A model generated the notes under the pieces. It was not told where the DNA came from, searched no databases, and saw only the letters and a program-made list of their open reading frames with translations. Both the position numbers and the translations under genes were made by a program. Shown here piece by piece: positions 1 through 12,400 of a stretch of DNA of 64,000 bases. Position 1 is the stretch's first letter. Each line of letters opens with the position of its first letter. This DNA is from Varroa destructor (Eukaryota; Arthropoda; Arachnida; Mesostigmata; Varroidae): positions 15,612,243 through 15,676,242 of the forward strand of contig NW_019211454.1 of assembly GCF_002443255.2 (NCBI RefSeq), read 5' to 3'.

Positions 1-956
1 TGAGTAGATAACTTTAAATGTCTGTAGTGGATCAAGTTTTTTTTTGAAACCGGAAAGGTTCGTACGTAATTAGTGGAAGCCAACGAATTCGGGTTTTAAC
101 AGCGACAGACGAGCCCGCGTCATAGAAATTGCAATACAGTGCTTACTTGAGCTGCCAATTAAATTCAATGACGGTCTTGATGAAAAATAGTTGAGATTAA
201 AGAGCTTTACATGAAAAGAAATCCAAATAGTAATCAATACAGAGCAGCAAACAGCGCAAAAAGCCAATATGGAATTCGTTGCGCCAACTTGTCCTATTGT
301 GCCACGTTGCAGTATACTGCTCCTTATGCTGAGTAAAAATGTTTACTTAAATATTAAATAGATAACTCAAATCGGTATAGTTTCTACAACACGCTATACA
401 CGAGCTATATAGATAATTACCAACGACATATATGTCTGTTTACCGGATGAATCGACAACGGAACCCTGGTAACAAGCTGATTCAGCCGATGTTTGAATGC
501 TCTGATTAAATGCACTTGCCGCTTACCGAGAGTTAAGCTTGCTTCGGGAGTTAGCTGGTACCAAGTCTTTTCTCTGCATCTGTCTCTCCGTTGTGATGAG
601 CTCAGTGAAATTGTGAAAACAGGTTCTTCCATAGATTCACTAACTATAGTTGTTGTTTTTATCAAAATTTTTATGTATGTAACACTTCACGCGCTGCCGA
701 TTGGGAAGCTGTCGTATTTAAATGTAAATGTTATTGTTTGTATTCGTGACTATGTCTGCGTCCCTGGTCAAACGAGCACTTCGCAAAAAATATACATCAT
801 GAGACAAAAATTATTTGCACCGAAAAACAAGTTAGACGATGCAGAAGCCTTGGCACTCCTAGCTATTTCATTGGCCTACGTGCACAAAATTAGAAGATGA
901 CTGATTGTCTGTATCATAATATTACGCTGTTTTTGCACGCGTGTGTGTTGTTTCAG
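1..956. other. Sequence upstream of first recognised LRR exon; no gene seen
   Basis: No convincing exon was recognised on either strand. The exon beginning at 957 needs a preceding exon in phase 0, so this stretch is probably intron of the LRR gene, with its signal peptide and first repeats beyond the left edge. An open frame on the plus strand at about 493-900 has no LRR consensus and no good splice context linking it to the next exon. Confidence 0.5.
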
Positions 957-3231
957 GACAACAAGCTCACCTATTTAGCTCCCCACGAGTTTCGTCATTT
1001 GTCGAGGCTTCAGTTTCTTCATTTGGATGGTAACAAGCTTACCACCTTAAAGGACTTAACCTTTGACGGACAGGCCCTCGCATATCTAGGTAAGCAGCAA
1101 ACGGAGCACAGGGGTTCCTGCAGAACTACTCAATAAATCGATGAAATCTGGCTTTAGAAAGTAGTCCTAGCTTTGAGTGTTGCAACTTTCCATTGTACCT
1201 AGAAAAAATCTACATGACACAGCGTATGCATGCACTTATGCCTGCGTCTTCTGTTTGTCAAGAAACGTAGGAAGGCCTTAACAAACATGCACAAGAATAC
1301 TAATGGTAGCTAGCTAGACGCGTCTCTCAATCTAGAACACCAATCAGGAAGCATCCTTCTTTTTGACAATAAACTCTCACTTCGTCCGCTCGATGTGCAG
1401 GTTTATCCCGCAACTCCATTTCAGCAGTGGAGGCGTGCGCGTTCTGTAATTCGAGCATCTCCGAACTGAACCTCTCCCGGAACCGTCTCGAGTCGTCTGC
1501 TCGGGACGACCCCCTGCGTGCTCTATCGCTCTCCATCGAGAAACTCGACCTGTCCTATAACCCCACTCTCCGCGGATCGATGGTCGCGGAATTCATCCGA
1601 AATCTTCATCGACTTAATGTGCTCAACCTTGAAGGTGAGAAGGCTGATCTGATTTTTGCGTACTGAATTCAAGATGTTGACGTGTTACCGTTACACTTCT
1701 AAGAAGGAAAGAGCTTCAAGATAAAGGTAGACATTGGCTGTTTAAGGTTAATTAAAATTTTCCGAATAAGAATTACTATATTTTAGTAACTGCTTATAAC
1801 AGTGCCGGTAGCTAATTGTTTCTATTTGTTTATGGTTTCTATTTACTGACCGCGTTTGGTGAAAATACCTTGCAGTTTACATTGAAGACCGTTACTGACC
1901 GTTACATTGAAGACTAGATTAGATTCAATAGTGTCCGTTTAGGCCATCGCGTATAGTAACGCAAACTTTCATTTCGACTGGTACGTAAATATGATTCGTA
2001 TAGTAACGCTTATCCTACTTGTTGTTTCAGGCATCGGCCTGTATGACCTTCCGGCGACGACATTTTCATCGGTCACGGGATTACGCCAGTTATACCTAAA
2101 CAAAAATAGCTTCAGCGAGTTTCGCTATTCACTCTTTCTCGAGCTAAAAAAACTCGAAGTACTCAATATATCTCATAATAATCTTAAATTTCTTCGTTCA
2201 TCAGTAATTCGGTCACTAAACGACACGAACACGCGAGTAATCATGCATGATAACCCCTGGCGATGTCAAACGTGCTACATGAATCATCTTCTAAAGTACG
2301 CCATTTCTTCACAGATGAGTAAAAATTATAGAGAAATCTCTTTCGTTTGCAACCAGTTGTCTGATTTAGTTTGATAATTTTTTTCCGCTGGTCGTAGATA
2401 CATAACAGTTTAGATGACTGAATAGAAAACTGAGTAAATATGTCTTGGACTTTCGCGACGCTTTGTAGACACCTTTTGCAAATGCGTAGCGGACAAGCAA
2501 GGGTCCCTTATCTGATTGTTCGAATTATGCTAATATATAGATTTGAATCTTCTTCTCATTACAGCTTCTTGAGTCAAAGACCAATTGACGATAATGTTAA
2601 ACCGCCATTGTGCGCCGATCCCGCCAATGTTCGGGGTCGTGACTTGTACCACCTGAAGCTGTATGAACTAGAAGAGTGCAACAATCCCATACTTGAACCG
2701 AGAATATCGGGCACCGAGTCACAGGTGAGTCTACAAAGAAAAGCGCTAGCCGCAATGTTATGTTATTCTCCGCCGTGTGCATTCATTAGGGCTGATTTAT
2801 TTTTAAGCAGCAATTTTCCGCCCCATATTCAATTTATAGTTAATCGCACCCATATCTTCAACATATAACATGACTACACAGCATCGTTCCTAAACTTCTT
2901 TAACACCTTCAGGAAACACTGTATCCATCGTATATCATCACGATTGCTGATTTCTTCAGTTTCAATGGCTGCCCCTTACTATTTAATTGAGGCATAATCC
3001 GCATTACAGGTCGGGCTTGTCGTCGCTATCATCATTATCATGGTCATCGTCACTATCATTATTGCAACGATCGTTATCTATAGGACGCAGGGAGCTGTCT
3101 ATTATACGCACGAAGAAGACAGATCGCGCGGCTCGCTGAGCTATGACAACTTGGGCTGCAAAGAAGGTCTGAACTCAAAGCGGCCCTCAATCGTTGCCAC
3201 TATCGACGATACGATTTCACGAAGTTCCTAG
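957..3231 (+). CDS. Leucine-rich-repeat single-pass membrane protein, 3' part (5' end missing)
   Basis: Five exons join in phase: 957-1089, 1401-1634, 2031-2295, 2565-2724 and 3010-3231, giving 337 residues to a TAG stop. Acceptors are good (for example tttcag, tgtgcag, gtttcag, attacag) and the phases run 0/1/1/2/0. The first three exons carry LRR units (LxxLxLxxNxL, such as LQFLHLDGNKL, ISELNLSRNRL, LRQLYLNKNSF and LEVLNISHNNL). A cysteine-rich cap starts with NPWRCQTC and ends at residues like LCADPANVRGRDL and EEC. Exon 5 encodes about 24 hydrophobic residues from 3010, then a cytoplasmic tail of about 50 residues rich in Ser and Tyr. LRR ectodomains of this kind usually bind protein partners at the cell surface. 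The end of exon 3 is the least certain boundary: I chose the donor gtacgc at 2296 because it alone gives a matching phase and a normal cap. The family member was not identified. Confidence 0.85.
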
Positions 3232-3434
3232 CAGTCGCAGCTGAGCTCTGGAAGCAGTAGCGGATGTCATCGTGGCAGCAACTAACTTTTATCCTATGAC
3301 GCATGATAATGACATGAGATCTTATAATACTGACAGCCAGAATAACAGCAGGAAAAATACCAGCGAACAATGGAAACAATGCGGTTATATACCGTGCAAC
3401 ATAGGTTACTCAAACGACGGGCTATAAGAATCAT

Positions 3435-3440
3435 ATTAAA
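3435..3440 (+). terminator. Candidate poly(A) signal ATTAAA for the LRR gene
   Basis: ATTAAA lies about 200 bases after the LRR stop codon. A canonical AATAAA also occurs at 3829-3834, about 600 bases after the stop. Either could end the transcript; sequence alone does not decide. Confidence 0.35.
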
Positions 3441-4855
3441 TACAATCATACAAACGACTGAAATTTTACCATAGCAGCGACGCTATATGATCGGTCGTAC
3501 TAAGCAGCGACTTGCGATGTCTCCGTATCTGCCGGTGCCATAGCAACGACCCCTAGAAATATTTGTTACTTTGATGACGGCATGAGAACCCATTGCCACA
3601 ACAACTTGGCATAAGGCTCAGAATACGGGAAAAATGGTTGATATCATTGTTCCCGTACCAGATAGTCACATTATCGTATCGCCAAACAACCTTAGTCTTA
3701 TTAAAGAGGTAATCGATTCGTTGCGACGATGCATAATCATAATCGCAGATAAAAGAACGCTTTACAGAAAGCAAGTCATCGCTATGATAACAATACGAAT
3801 CCTTAAACCAGTACGAAGTTAATACAATAATAAACAATACGGCCTACGTGAAGCGCTGCTTTAATCGGATGCGTCACGACGCCTCAAGGATCGCATTGTA
3901 CTGCGCCTGTCATATGCTGCTAGCGACTTCCACGATCTTCACCTTACTCTCCGCTGACCGGCTGGATATAGACCCGAACCCCGTTAAATCGCTCTGTTGA
4001 AATTTGATTAAGCATCAAGCTAATGAGGCTACAGCGCGCTGGGAATATTGCAAAAGCCCTCCGTACTACCATGTTTGATTAGAAGCTTCTAGCGCCCATC
4101 GTGTTCCCCGTAGAAATAGTCAAACAAAGGTGCCATTTTAACGGCATCTTAGGCGGAAACATTTCCTTAATAGCGGACTGGAACCCCTGCAATCGCAGGC
4201 ACTGAACTTCGGCAGACCATCGCCGCCGCCGGTCAGGCTCTGGAGAAAGTAAGGTTGGAGTTTTTCCAGAGCTCATATCCCACTACGTGCGGATAGATCA
4301 AGAGAAATCTTGAACTAATCGATTTTCGTCGTTGAAAAACGACAAAAACGGCGACTAGCGGCGATAGCACAAGTTGCCTTTCAGAGCATTCCTCCTGCTA
4401 AGCATAAGAGGGTATCCGAATTGATCTGAACAGAGAGAATTCTACCAACCCGGAAGCTCTTTGGCCGTAGGGGGTCGAAGAGCCCCGAATCATATTCTCA
4501 AAGCAATCGGCGCCAAATATTACTATTAACTTTGAAAGGAGGTAAGCATAATGACGTCCTTATAAACCATATATTATTTATTCATAGCAACTAGTGTATC
4601 AAGGAGAATAGTGGTAAGTTACGAACTAAGAAGCATTTTAGTATAGCCGAAGTGTGCATAGGGAAAAATTCACGAGTCTGTTTAGCAAACTCACGAGCAC
4701 TCTCACGATTAACACGAACATTTCGTCACAAACCTAGCACCGTAAACGTGTATAAAATCTTGTTGTACTCCGATTTTCTATATGCATTTTTATATAAGCA
4801 GAGATAGCAGACGTGTCACAAAGTAATCAATGGGCCAGAACAGGGGGCAGGGACC

Positions 4856-4877
4856 GGGGGGGGGGTGGGGGGGGGGG
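4856..4877 (+). repeat. Long G-run (G10-T-G11)
   Basis: Ten G, one T, then eleven G on the plus strand. Such a tract can fold into a G-quadruplex and is also prone to sequencing length error. It is not inside any recognised gene. Confidence 0.95.
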
Positions 4878-5564
4878 TGCGAGAAACCTACGAAAGAAAG
4901 GGAAATGCAGTTTCGGGGCGAAATGTATGCATGGGGCTAGCGCTCTCAGTGTTGCAGTGTTTAAGAACGCAACTCACTTAATGATGATTAGGAGACGAGC
5001 CATTTGTAATGCGTATGGTTGGGGATGGTAGCAGACAGTAATAGATAACGGTCTCACTGACGAACCCATGGAAACAACAATGTGACAGCTACCTTTTCGT
5101 ATGAGTGTTTTCGATGCCAAAATGCACTCTCGATGCTTCTTTTTTTCCCAATAATTGAGCAGAAGTTATTTTGGCTTTTTGTCTATTACGTTCCCATTCA
5201 AAAACCTTCAAATCAAATACAAAAATTATTTTTATTTCATTCTATCCCATTATATTTCTATTGCGCTTTACCGTAAATACACTTACTAGTTTATTTTGAC
5301 CTGTTATTAATCACAGTCACACTTCGTTGCTGTTACCATTGTTCATCATCAGGTGTATACACGTGAGCTTCAAGTCTGCCTATACGAAGATGGCTGCAAG
5401 TACCGAATCATTGACGTGTGTATGACAATGTACAGTTCAATGTATATTGATCAACAGGTAGAACTGAAACAGAAGATTTGTAACTTAAGTCAGTAGAAGA
5501 TGTAACAGTAAATCAGATTTGCGCAAAAGCCAGTAAAAAAAAAAAACGAGACGTTTCAGGACAC

Positions 5565-5584
5565 ATATATATATATATATATAT
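5565..5584. repeat. (AT)n microsatellite
   Basis: About ten uninterrupted AT units. Confidence 0.95.
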
Positions 5585-8090
5585 TAACCTACATATTTAA
5601 AGAAGGAGATAGAACGATGAAAAACAAATTGAAAGCGGTTCTACATCAATACCTTCTGGCTAGTAATGTTCATACAGACATTCCAGGCGCGTTGTGTTGT
5701 ATGGATAATAAGAAACATATAAGTCGTGCCCACAAGTAACTATACCACTATGAGAGAGGTACACCGGTGTAGATGTTGACTAGCTTAATGCGGTGGGAGG
5801 TAAAAACAAATGCAATAGCAGAAGTCGTTTTTCGAACACGAGTTCACTACAATGTGTTACAATAGAAACAAATTTCGTCCAGAAAAAATACAGTTAACAA
5901 AGGTTATCGGAAGGTGCAGAATATATATATATATCTGGTTAGTCTATTCTGATTTATATAGTTGCAGTAATATTGAGCTCTGCTTTGGTACAGCCTCTGT
6001 CATATCAGGAAGATAAGCTTATATATACCCTATACTTTTGTTGCCATTACGTGCAAATTACGTGGTTTGATTCTGCATAATGGCGTCACGCAATCGATAA
6101 TGGTGCTGACGTAAAATCTCACTGCCGCTGCTTAATTAAACACATATATGATACTCATGGTGGCCCATAGGCGGCAAAGGGGAAACGATTCACATAGAAA
6201 TGCTTCAAAAGCTGTTTGAGGCGATTCGTTCATTGGGATGACGTTACGCGAACATGACGCGACGTGTCGCCAAGCGGCCCACGGTAAGTGCGCTTCTCAC
6301 CAAACTAGAGAAACAATTAACAGTCCTTAATGAGTAGCAACAGCAGTTAAAATCAGAGCATTTAGCTTTGTATGGCACCTGCGGGAGTTTGTATCACTGT
6401 CCGAAAACCTATTCCGCAGCAACGGCGATAAGATAGAACCCTGCAAAAAAAATGATCATTGTAGTAGGTAGTCAATATAAGATCGACAAATCATTGACGT
6501 GTAAGTGACCGATTCGAAATACGGGTACGTATCTTCCCGCAGATGCGTCCATAAATAAACCAAGTTGTAGCATACGTTTTAACTAATTGTACGATTAGTA
6601 CTATCAACGATTGTAGCTATTCGTGGCCGGATGCGAATGTTTGATTGAAGCTAAAAAAAATTGACGGCCGTAAATAATTAGTCGAGTTCTGCGCCGTTAC
6701 TAATTCGATTATTGGTAGGGGTACTACACTAGTACTCGACTAGTACTAATAGAAACAACTGAGAAATCTATAGAAAACCGATAGAGGATGAACACAAACG
6801 GAGACAAATACTGATTAAATTGAGTGTTAGCTTATTTTATGAAAACCGTATCATCGCCGTGGCTCCTGAATTTAGCGAACGACTGTTTCATGCTGGACAT
6901 TTCATTGAGCACGGGTTTCGAACATACCCTGAAGGCAATTCTACAGGACGCAAGCTTTACTGGAGCTGGCCCTAAACGAATGTAGCGCGCATAATTTCGA
7001 AATGATTAATGAAACCAGCAAAAACGGGCCCGATTGCCACGGCAAACGTATGATACATGACATGCATACGAAAAACACAATTGTACAATATAGATGATAA
7101 TGAATTGAAGCATTATTATTATTATTACTAACACTACTATTATGTAAAGGACTGATGCGGAACGAAAGGACACCAACGAACTGGTAACCCAGAAGGAATA
7201 GCCTAGTGAATCAAAATCGTTATCAGGCAGTTAGAAAGAAAAAACAAATCACGAAGCACAGATTGAGAAAGCGAGAAATGAGAAATAAGGAAAAAAAACG
7301 ATAATCCTAAGTCGTACTAAGAAATAAGTTATGTAAGACAAAAGTTAAAGAACGAACAAGGGCTACAGCAGGTAATTAAGCAGAGAAAGATATTTGAGCT
7401 CTTTTAGTTATTGCACTTAAAAGATAATAATCAAATATAATAATTTTTTTCATTTATAATTCCTAATATATTTCAAGAATAAAAATTAATTATACCTAGA
7501 ATAAGACCTGAATTTCCTAGGTAAATGTACATGGTTATGATTAGAATTACTATGGTGCGGGAATCAGTATTTTGGACGTAAACGGTGAATGAAGCGTCCG
7601 AAAAGGCGAGAGTAAGGGGACGCTGTGGAAATCAGCCACAGTAATGGCCTACGGACAATTATAGTAATAAAGAGGGCAACAATTGTTTTTATCGACGATA
7701 TGACACGCGTTCTTTTTGAAACCATAAGTATTTACGAATTTATTTTTTATCTAGCTTGAAACTAATGCAAAATAAAAAGAGAGGTTTTCACTTGGAAATC
7801 AACATTTTGTGTCTCATATTCGAGAACAGCATAGGTGTGTCTTTGGAAAATAATAATGAAAACACTAATCTCTTTCGCCTAACTATACATAAAAAAACGC
7901 TAGAAATAAAAAAAGTTTATATTAAATAATTTCCGATATCGTACAAGCACACATACCATCCTCCTTTAATTCCACGCTCCAATGTCATCAATACTAAAAT
8001 CAAAATAGAATAGTCCTACATCTCGTGCTGATCGACTTCGTTTTACTAAATATATTCCATATCTAATTAATTTGCCTAGTCAAGCGCAGT

Positions 8091-9403
8091 GTAGGCAATA
8101 CGCCGATATTGCGTAACACTTTTGACATCCATCGCCTTAAACCGGCCTCGGCATCGACGCTGCCACTGTCCTCTTCTGCTCAACCGACATGCTCCTCTAA
8201 GGGATAGCTCATTGGCGCTGAACCTTGAGAGAACACTGACGTGCTGTGCGTCTTCTTTTATTCGTTTGATTCCTTTATGGGTTGCCACCACTATGTGCCA
8301 CCACTATGTGCCTACTCTACCTGCTTACGGTACCTGCGTGTCTTCATTGGAGACGTCTCCCAGCAGACATTGATGCCCATTAGTACCCCTTCTCTGGTGG
8401 GTCCAGTCTTTGCTGGTCTCGCCATATATCCCTTACTTACCTTGCCCATATTCTGATCGGCATCAATCCCTCTGCAGAACACTCTCTTAGTGAATGACTT
8501 GGCTCCAGCGTTAATCCCCTTCTATCTTATGGTCCCTGGACCATGCACCGTGGTCCGGCAGTGCTAGAGCGCTTCGCCATAGCCTATGTATGTATCTTGT
8601 ATAGCGTTCGGGCGTTCCCAGTCACGCAACCTCCTGTCTAAAAACCGTTTGTTCGTAGCTCTGAAAATCGGTCCATTGCCCCCTTCTGACCCCTATGTGC
8701 TTCCGATGAAGAACGAAGGTTTTCGGGTGGGCTGTACAGCCGGCCAGCCAGCCTCATCCAGTCGGGCCAAGCAAGCTGTTAGTTTCTGCCGGTTTACCTT
8801 ACCTTGCAGCCGCCCTCCTATCAGCACCCGCCCATGCTCGCCTGTGTTACCAACTCCCAGACAGACCTTCCATCGGTACTCTTCTCTTCCGAATCTCCCG
8901 TCGCCGCCATTGTCTCATTTTACCCCATCCGTACCCCAGGGCAAGCCAAGTGGCGGGACCGCAAACGCCATCGTTGTATCAGATTGTTAGATGGTTCGCG
9001 TTTACACGGAGGCCATAGTCCCTGTGTTTGGCAGTAGCCCAAAAACACTCATTGTTTCTTACTGATTCTTTCTTCTAATCATTCTCTTTTACTTATAAGT
9101 GGCGGCAGAGATGGGGTTTGCGTAGGCTCCGCAGGTTCTTTCACGACGGATGGAGTGGCGGAGCAGATCAGAGCGACGAACGGCGACGGGCTAAAAGTCT
9201 GCGGTAGAGGCTATGAGCGGAGTGATGTGCTTCTTACGAGGTAACTTGCGCTGTTAGTTTTTCCTCCGTACATTTCGTGTTCGTATCCAATCGTGAACCC
9301 TAGAAGCGAATAAACGAAACGTTTTACCTGGCCATGTCGTGCTCGCCTCGGTAAAGCTGTTTCGGCGAAGAATCACGGTCTAACAGTCGTCCCCAGAAAG
9401 TGG
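8091..9403. other. GC-rich, pyrimidine-skewed island; possible decayed element
   Basis: Base composition changes here: the plus strand becomes C/T-rich and clearly more GC-rich than either flank. Several overlapping open frames appear on the plus strand (8122-8373, 8241-8456, 8586-8990, 8804-9037), rich in Pro, Ser, Thr and Leu. This is expected when stop codons become rare, so they are weak evidence for coding. Read on the minus strand, the segment from about 8935 down to 8680 also stays open for roughly 70 codons and then meets several stops. No splice-linked exons or known domain were recognised. It may be an old mobile element or a CpG-type island. A 21-bp-arm hairpin lies at its right edge. 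Confidence 0.35.
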
Positions 9404-9449
9404 AAACCCGTCGATCTAGAAGTTGAAAAACTTCTAGATCGACGGGTTT
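9404..9449. repeat. Perfect inverted repeat, 21-bp arms, 4-nt loop
   Basis: Arm 1 is 9404-9424 and arm 2 is 9429-9449, exact reverse complements, separated by GAAA. The arms include the palindromic core TCTAGA and the string CGTCGATC. RNA from either strand would form a 21-bp stem. No gene is adjacent. It could be a foldback element, the end of an element covering the preceding GC-rich island, or a structured RNA. Confidence 0.95.
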
Positions 9450-12400
9450 TAATTGAGTTTTTCACATACTACACATAATACATAAATCCGAGTAATGCCG
9501 TTCTTATTTTTTGCGCATTGGAACTGACGACAAGAATCGAGGAGTCACGCTGAAGGTGGAGAATTAAGGTAACGAGCCAGAGAAAGTGAGGGCAACCGCC
9601 GGCATGAGTGATTAGGCACGGGCACTCACGGATCTCAGCAAACTTCAAAACGAAGCGTTGATGCAGTTTAGGCAAGAGCGTATATTCGGTTAGGATCTGA
9701 ATGTCGATGGTGCGCTCGAATGAATCACGAGTCACGAACGCGAGGAGCCTTTGAGAGACTCTTGAGAAAAGGGACCTTAAGGGTGGGGAGGGTCGTCAGC
9801 ATGGAAGGTAGCGAGACTTGGGTGTAATGAGCTTTGAGATGGAACGGCGCATCGTGGTTCACCGATGGTGGTCCACTGGACAAGGCACTGATACAGAAGT
9901 CAGGGGTCGGATAGAAAAAAAAAAGGCTTAATTCCTCGTGAAGTGAAATAACGACCAAAGAGCGACTTCCTGCCAACCGTCGACCTGCCAGACTTTACCG
10001 CGGATGCAAAGGAAGCCCTAGTGTGCGGTAATGAAAAAGACAAATCAAGTGAGAATAAGAGATCGATAAAGGAGCATTCATGCATATGGGCAATTTGAAG
10101 CAAAGACGTTGAATGCTCAATATAAATAGGTAGCTGGTTTATTGATGCCTCTTTGAGAAAAAGTTAAAACATCTCAGCATATCAGACTGAGAGGTTGTTC
10201 GCCTCGATGTTATAAATGTAGCCCAATATAGATCAATTATTAAACAAGATGGCGTTACTATTGTGTTTCCTATCAAACAGTTATTACATGTTTTTGGTTC
10301 CGACGTTGTGCACCCTTAATTTTCTTTGAATAATGACTTAACGGACGCTTATAGAGCATTGATAGCAAAATCATTGTCTAACTGAAGGCAACGTAAATAT
10401 TATGGACTTGTTACTCTAGTTGATCTAGTGAACAAACGTGGATCTCGTTGCAGAGACGAGCCTTGTTACCTTAAACAAGGCACCGATGAATGCTTCTACA
10501 AAGCTACGAGCCAAAGTATTGAAGCCCAAAACCTTGTTTAAGCGATCGAGAAATATAATTCTACAATTGGGCGAAAAAAAAGTTCTAAAGTATTATTACG
10601 CCTACGTTTGAAGTATTCTTGAAGTGATTTCCACGAAAAACGAGTACGACGAAACGGACATCTTTGTTGTTATTGAAATGTTCGCTTCTGTTTAATAGCT
10701 AAATAACTTGATGCACCTTTGAAGTTGCAGATCAAGTGAACCTAAATCCTAAACTCACCAGGGTTTAGCTGGAACTGTGTGATCATAATACACGTGAAAG
10801 GGGCGTCCACCAAAGCCTGCAGAGGTTTCTAAGAAGAGAGAAATTGTTATTTCTATAGTAGCCTATACAAAGGGTCAAAATCACACTTCTTAAAAGCAAA
10901 AGCCAGAAATGTTAAAAAAAAAAACCCTTTAATCAAATTTTTAACTGATACAATGCAAACTACACGCACCAGAACTACTAGCGAATCATCACTTTGAAAC
11001 ATCCCTCTTTTAAAGAATCCTTCTTTTATCAACAGTAAATCCTCCCCCTGGCAAAGTACAAGAATGTCTAATTTCAAACGTAATTAGTATGTTTTTCAAA
11101 AAATGCCTGACCATAGAAGAATTCGAATACGAAAGCTTACTGCGGTTCTATTGCCTTATTTCATAATACAGTAATTACAATATAGCAAAATGAAAGACGT
11201 GCCGATGGTACGTTTAGGGCAGAACATGCAATCAGGTTCGTAACCTCCTTCCTTAATTATTAGAAACTGGGTGTCGCCTATTAGCAACGAGCAGTACGCT
11301 AATTTATATGCGATGTCCTTGCAGGCAAAACGGCGGGTGTATGCCGAAAGCATCAATATGTACGTAATGCTGTATCAGCTAAGTTTCCTCATTAATCAAA
11401 CTTCCTTAGAAACTTTCTGATGGTCATTTGTATAAGTTTTTTTTGAACGGTTGTATCATGGAGCACTCCAGGTTCATTTTACTCCTCCCCATCTATTTCT
11501 ATTCATTGCTCAATTTTGGTTTTTCAAGTCTGTTGTTTATGCCGGGCATCGTTGCACGGTCCGAGCCATAATTCTGAACCTGTGTTTTATGCCAACTTTC
11601 CGCACTTTGGATATACGTTAAACAGACCGAATATTAAAGGCACCAGGCTTTGAGTCAAGGCTGCACTCGGATCAGCGGCGAAGTACTCTGGTGGAGACAG
11701 AGTGGCGCCGGAGCAATCGATTGAGTGAAGTCCCGAAGTGTTGATATGGTGCGCCTTCGGCTACAGTGCAATGCAACAGATCATGCACAATTTCACGGGA
11801 TAGCGACCCATGAATAAAATGGTATATTCAATAGACGCTTGCAGATCGTACCGTGCCGTGTCGTATGTTGCCGGTTTCATGTGCTGGGATCCCTGCCTTA
11901 TGGGTTCCTGCTGCTCAGCGCCAAACTGACTAGAAAACCTGGCCAGATAAAATTGACCCCGCTCTTAGAATAGTCGAATAGTCGCAAACTGTATCATTTT
12001 CTAGAGGAAAAAATGGCTGGTAATTTACAATGTCATTCGCGTATCTCATTAAGTTTGAGAATCTGTAATGTTATAGATTTCATGAAGTAGTCATCACCTA
12101 TGGCTTTATCAACCTTTTATGATTTCCTTGAGACACGTGCTCACCTGACCGTGTATAAGATCCATCGTAGATAGGTAAGTTCGAAACCGTCCATCATGGT
12201 TTGTACTGTTGGGTTTTTGAGTTTTCATCGGTCGAGCAAGTCAGATAAAACCAACAGGTCACTGACTAGATGTTGATTTAACTAACGAGCCGCACTCTTT
12301 CTTAGTATATAACTGAACGTATAAATCTAAGATACAGCACAATTTTCTGCTCAGAGAAGCTCGACAAAACGAACTCCAGCGAACACAGATTTGTACCTAA

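Larger units (their letters stand above)
3232..8090. other. Intergenic / 3' flank, no gene recognised
   Basis: It contains the 3' flank of the LRR gene, a G-run at 4856-4877, an AT microsatellite at 5565-5584 and an ATT repeat near 7112-7128. A plus-strand open frame at about 3790-3999 ends in a residue string vaguely like the start of some LINE proteins, but the match is too weak to call. Otherwise I see only AT-rich sequence with short random open frames. Confidence 0.5.

Noticed and set aside
493..900. 135-codon open frame before the first LRR exon
   Set aside because: No LRR consensus, no splice link to 957 and no domain; its length is within what chance gives in 64 kb of six-frame sequence.
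2440..2564. Possible extension of LRR exon 4 upstream of 2565
   Set aside because: The open frame continues, but a clear pyrimidine tract and acceptor (ctcattacag) end at 2564, and the cap domain fits only from there.
3790..3999. Open frame ending in a string vaguely like the start of some LINE proteins
   Set aside because: The similarity is a few residues only and no reverse transcriptase or endonuclease motif follows.
8586..8990. 134-codon Pro/Ser-rich ORF on the plus strand
   Set aside because: It overlaps other long frames in a C-rich stretch where stops are rare, starts with ATG by chance and has no domain or splice support.
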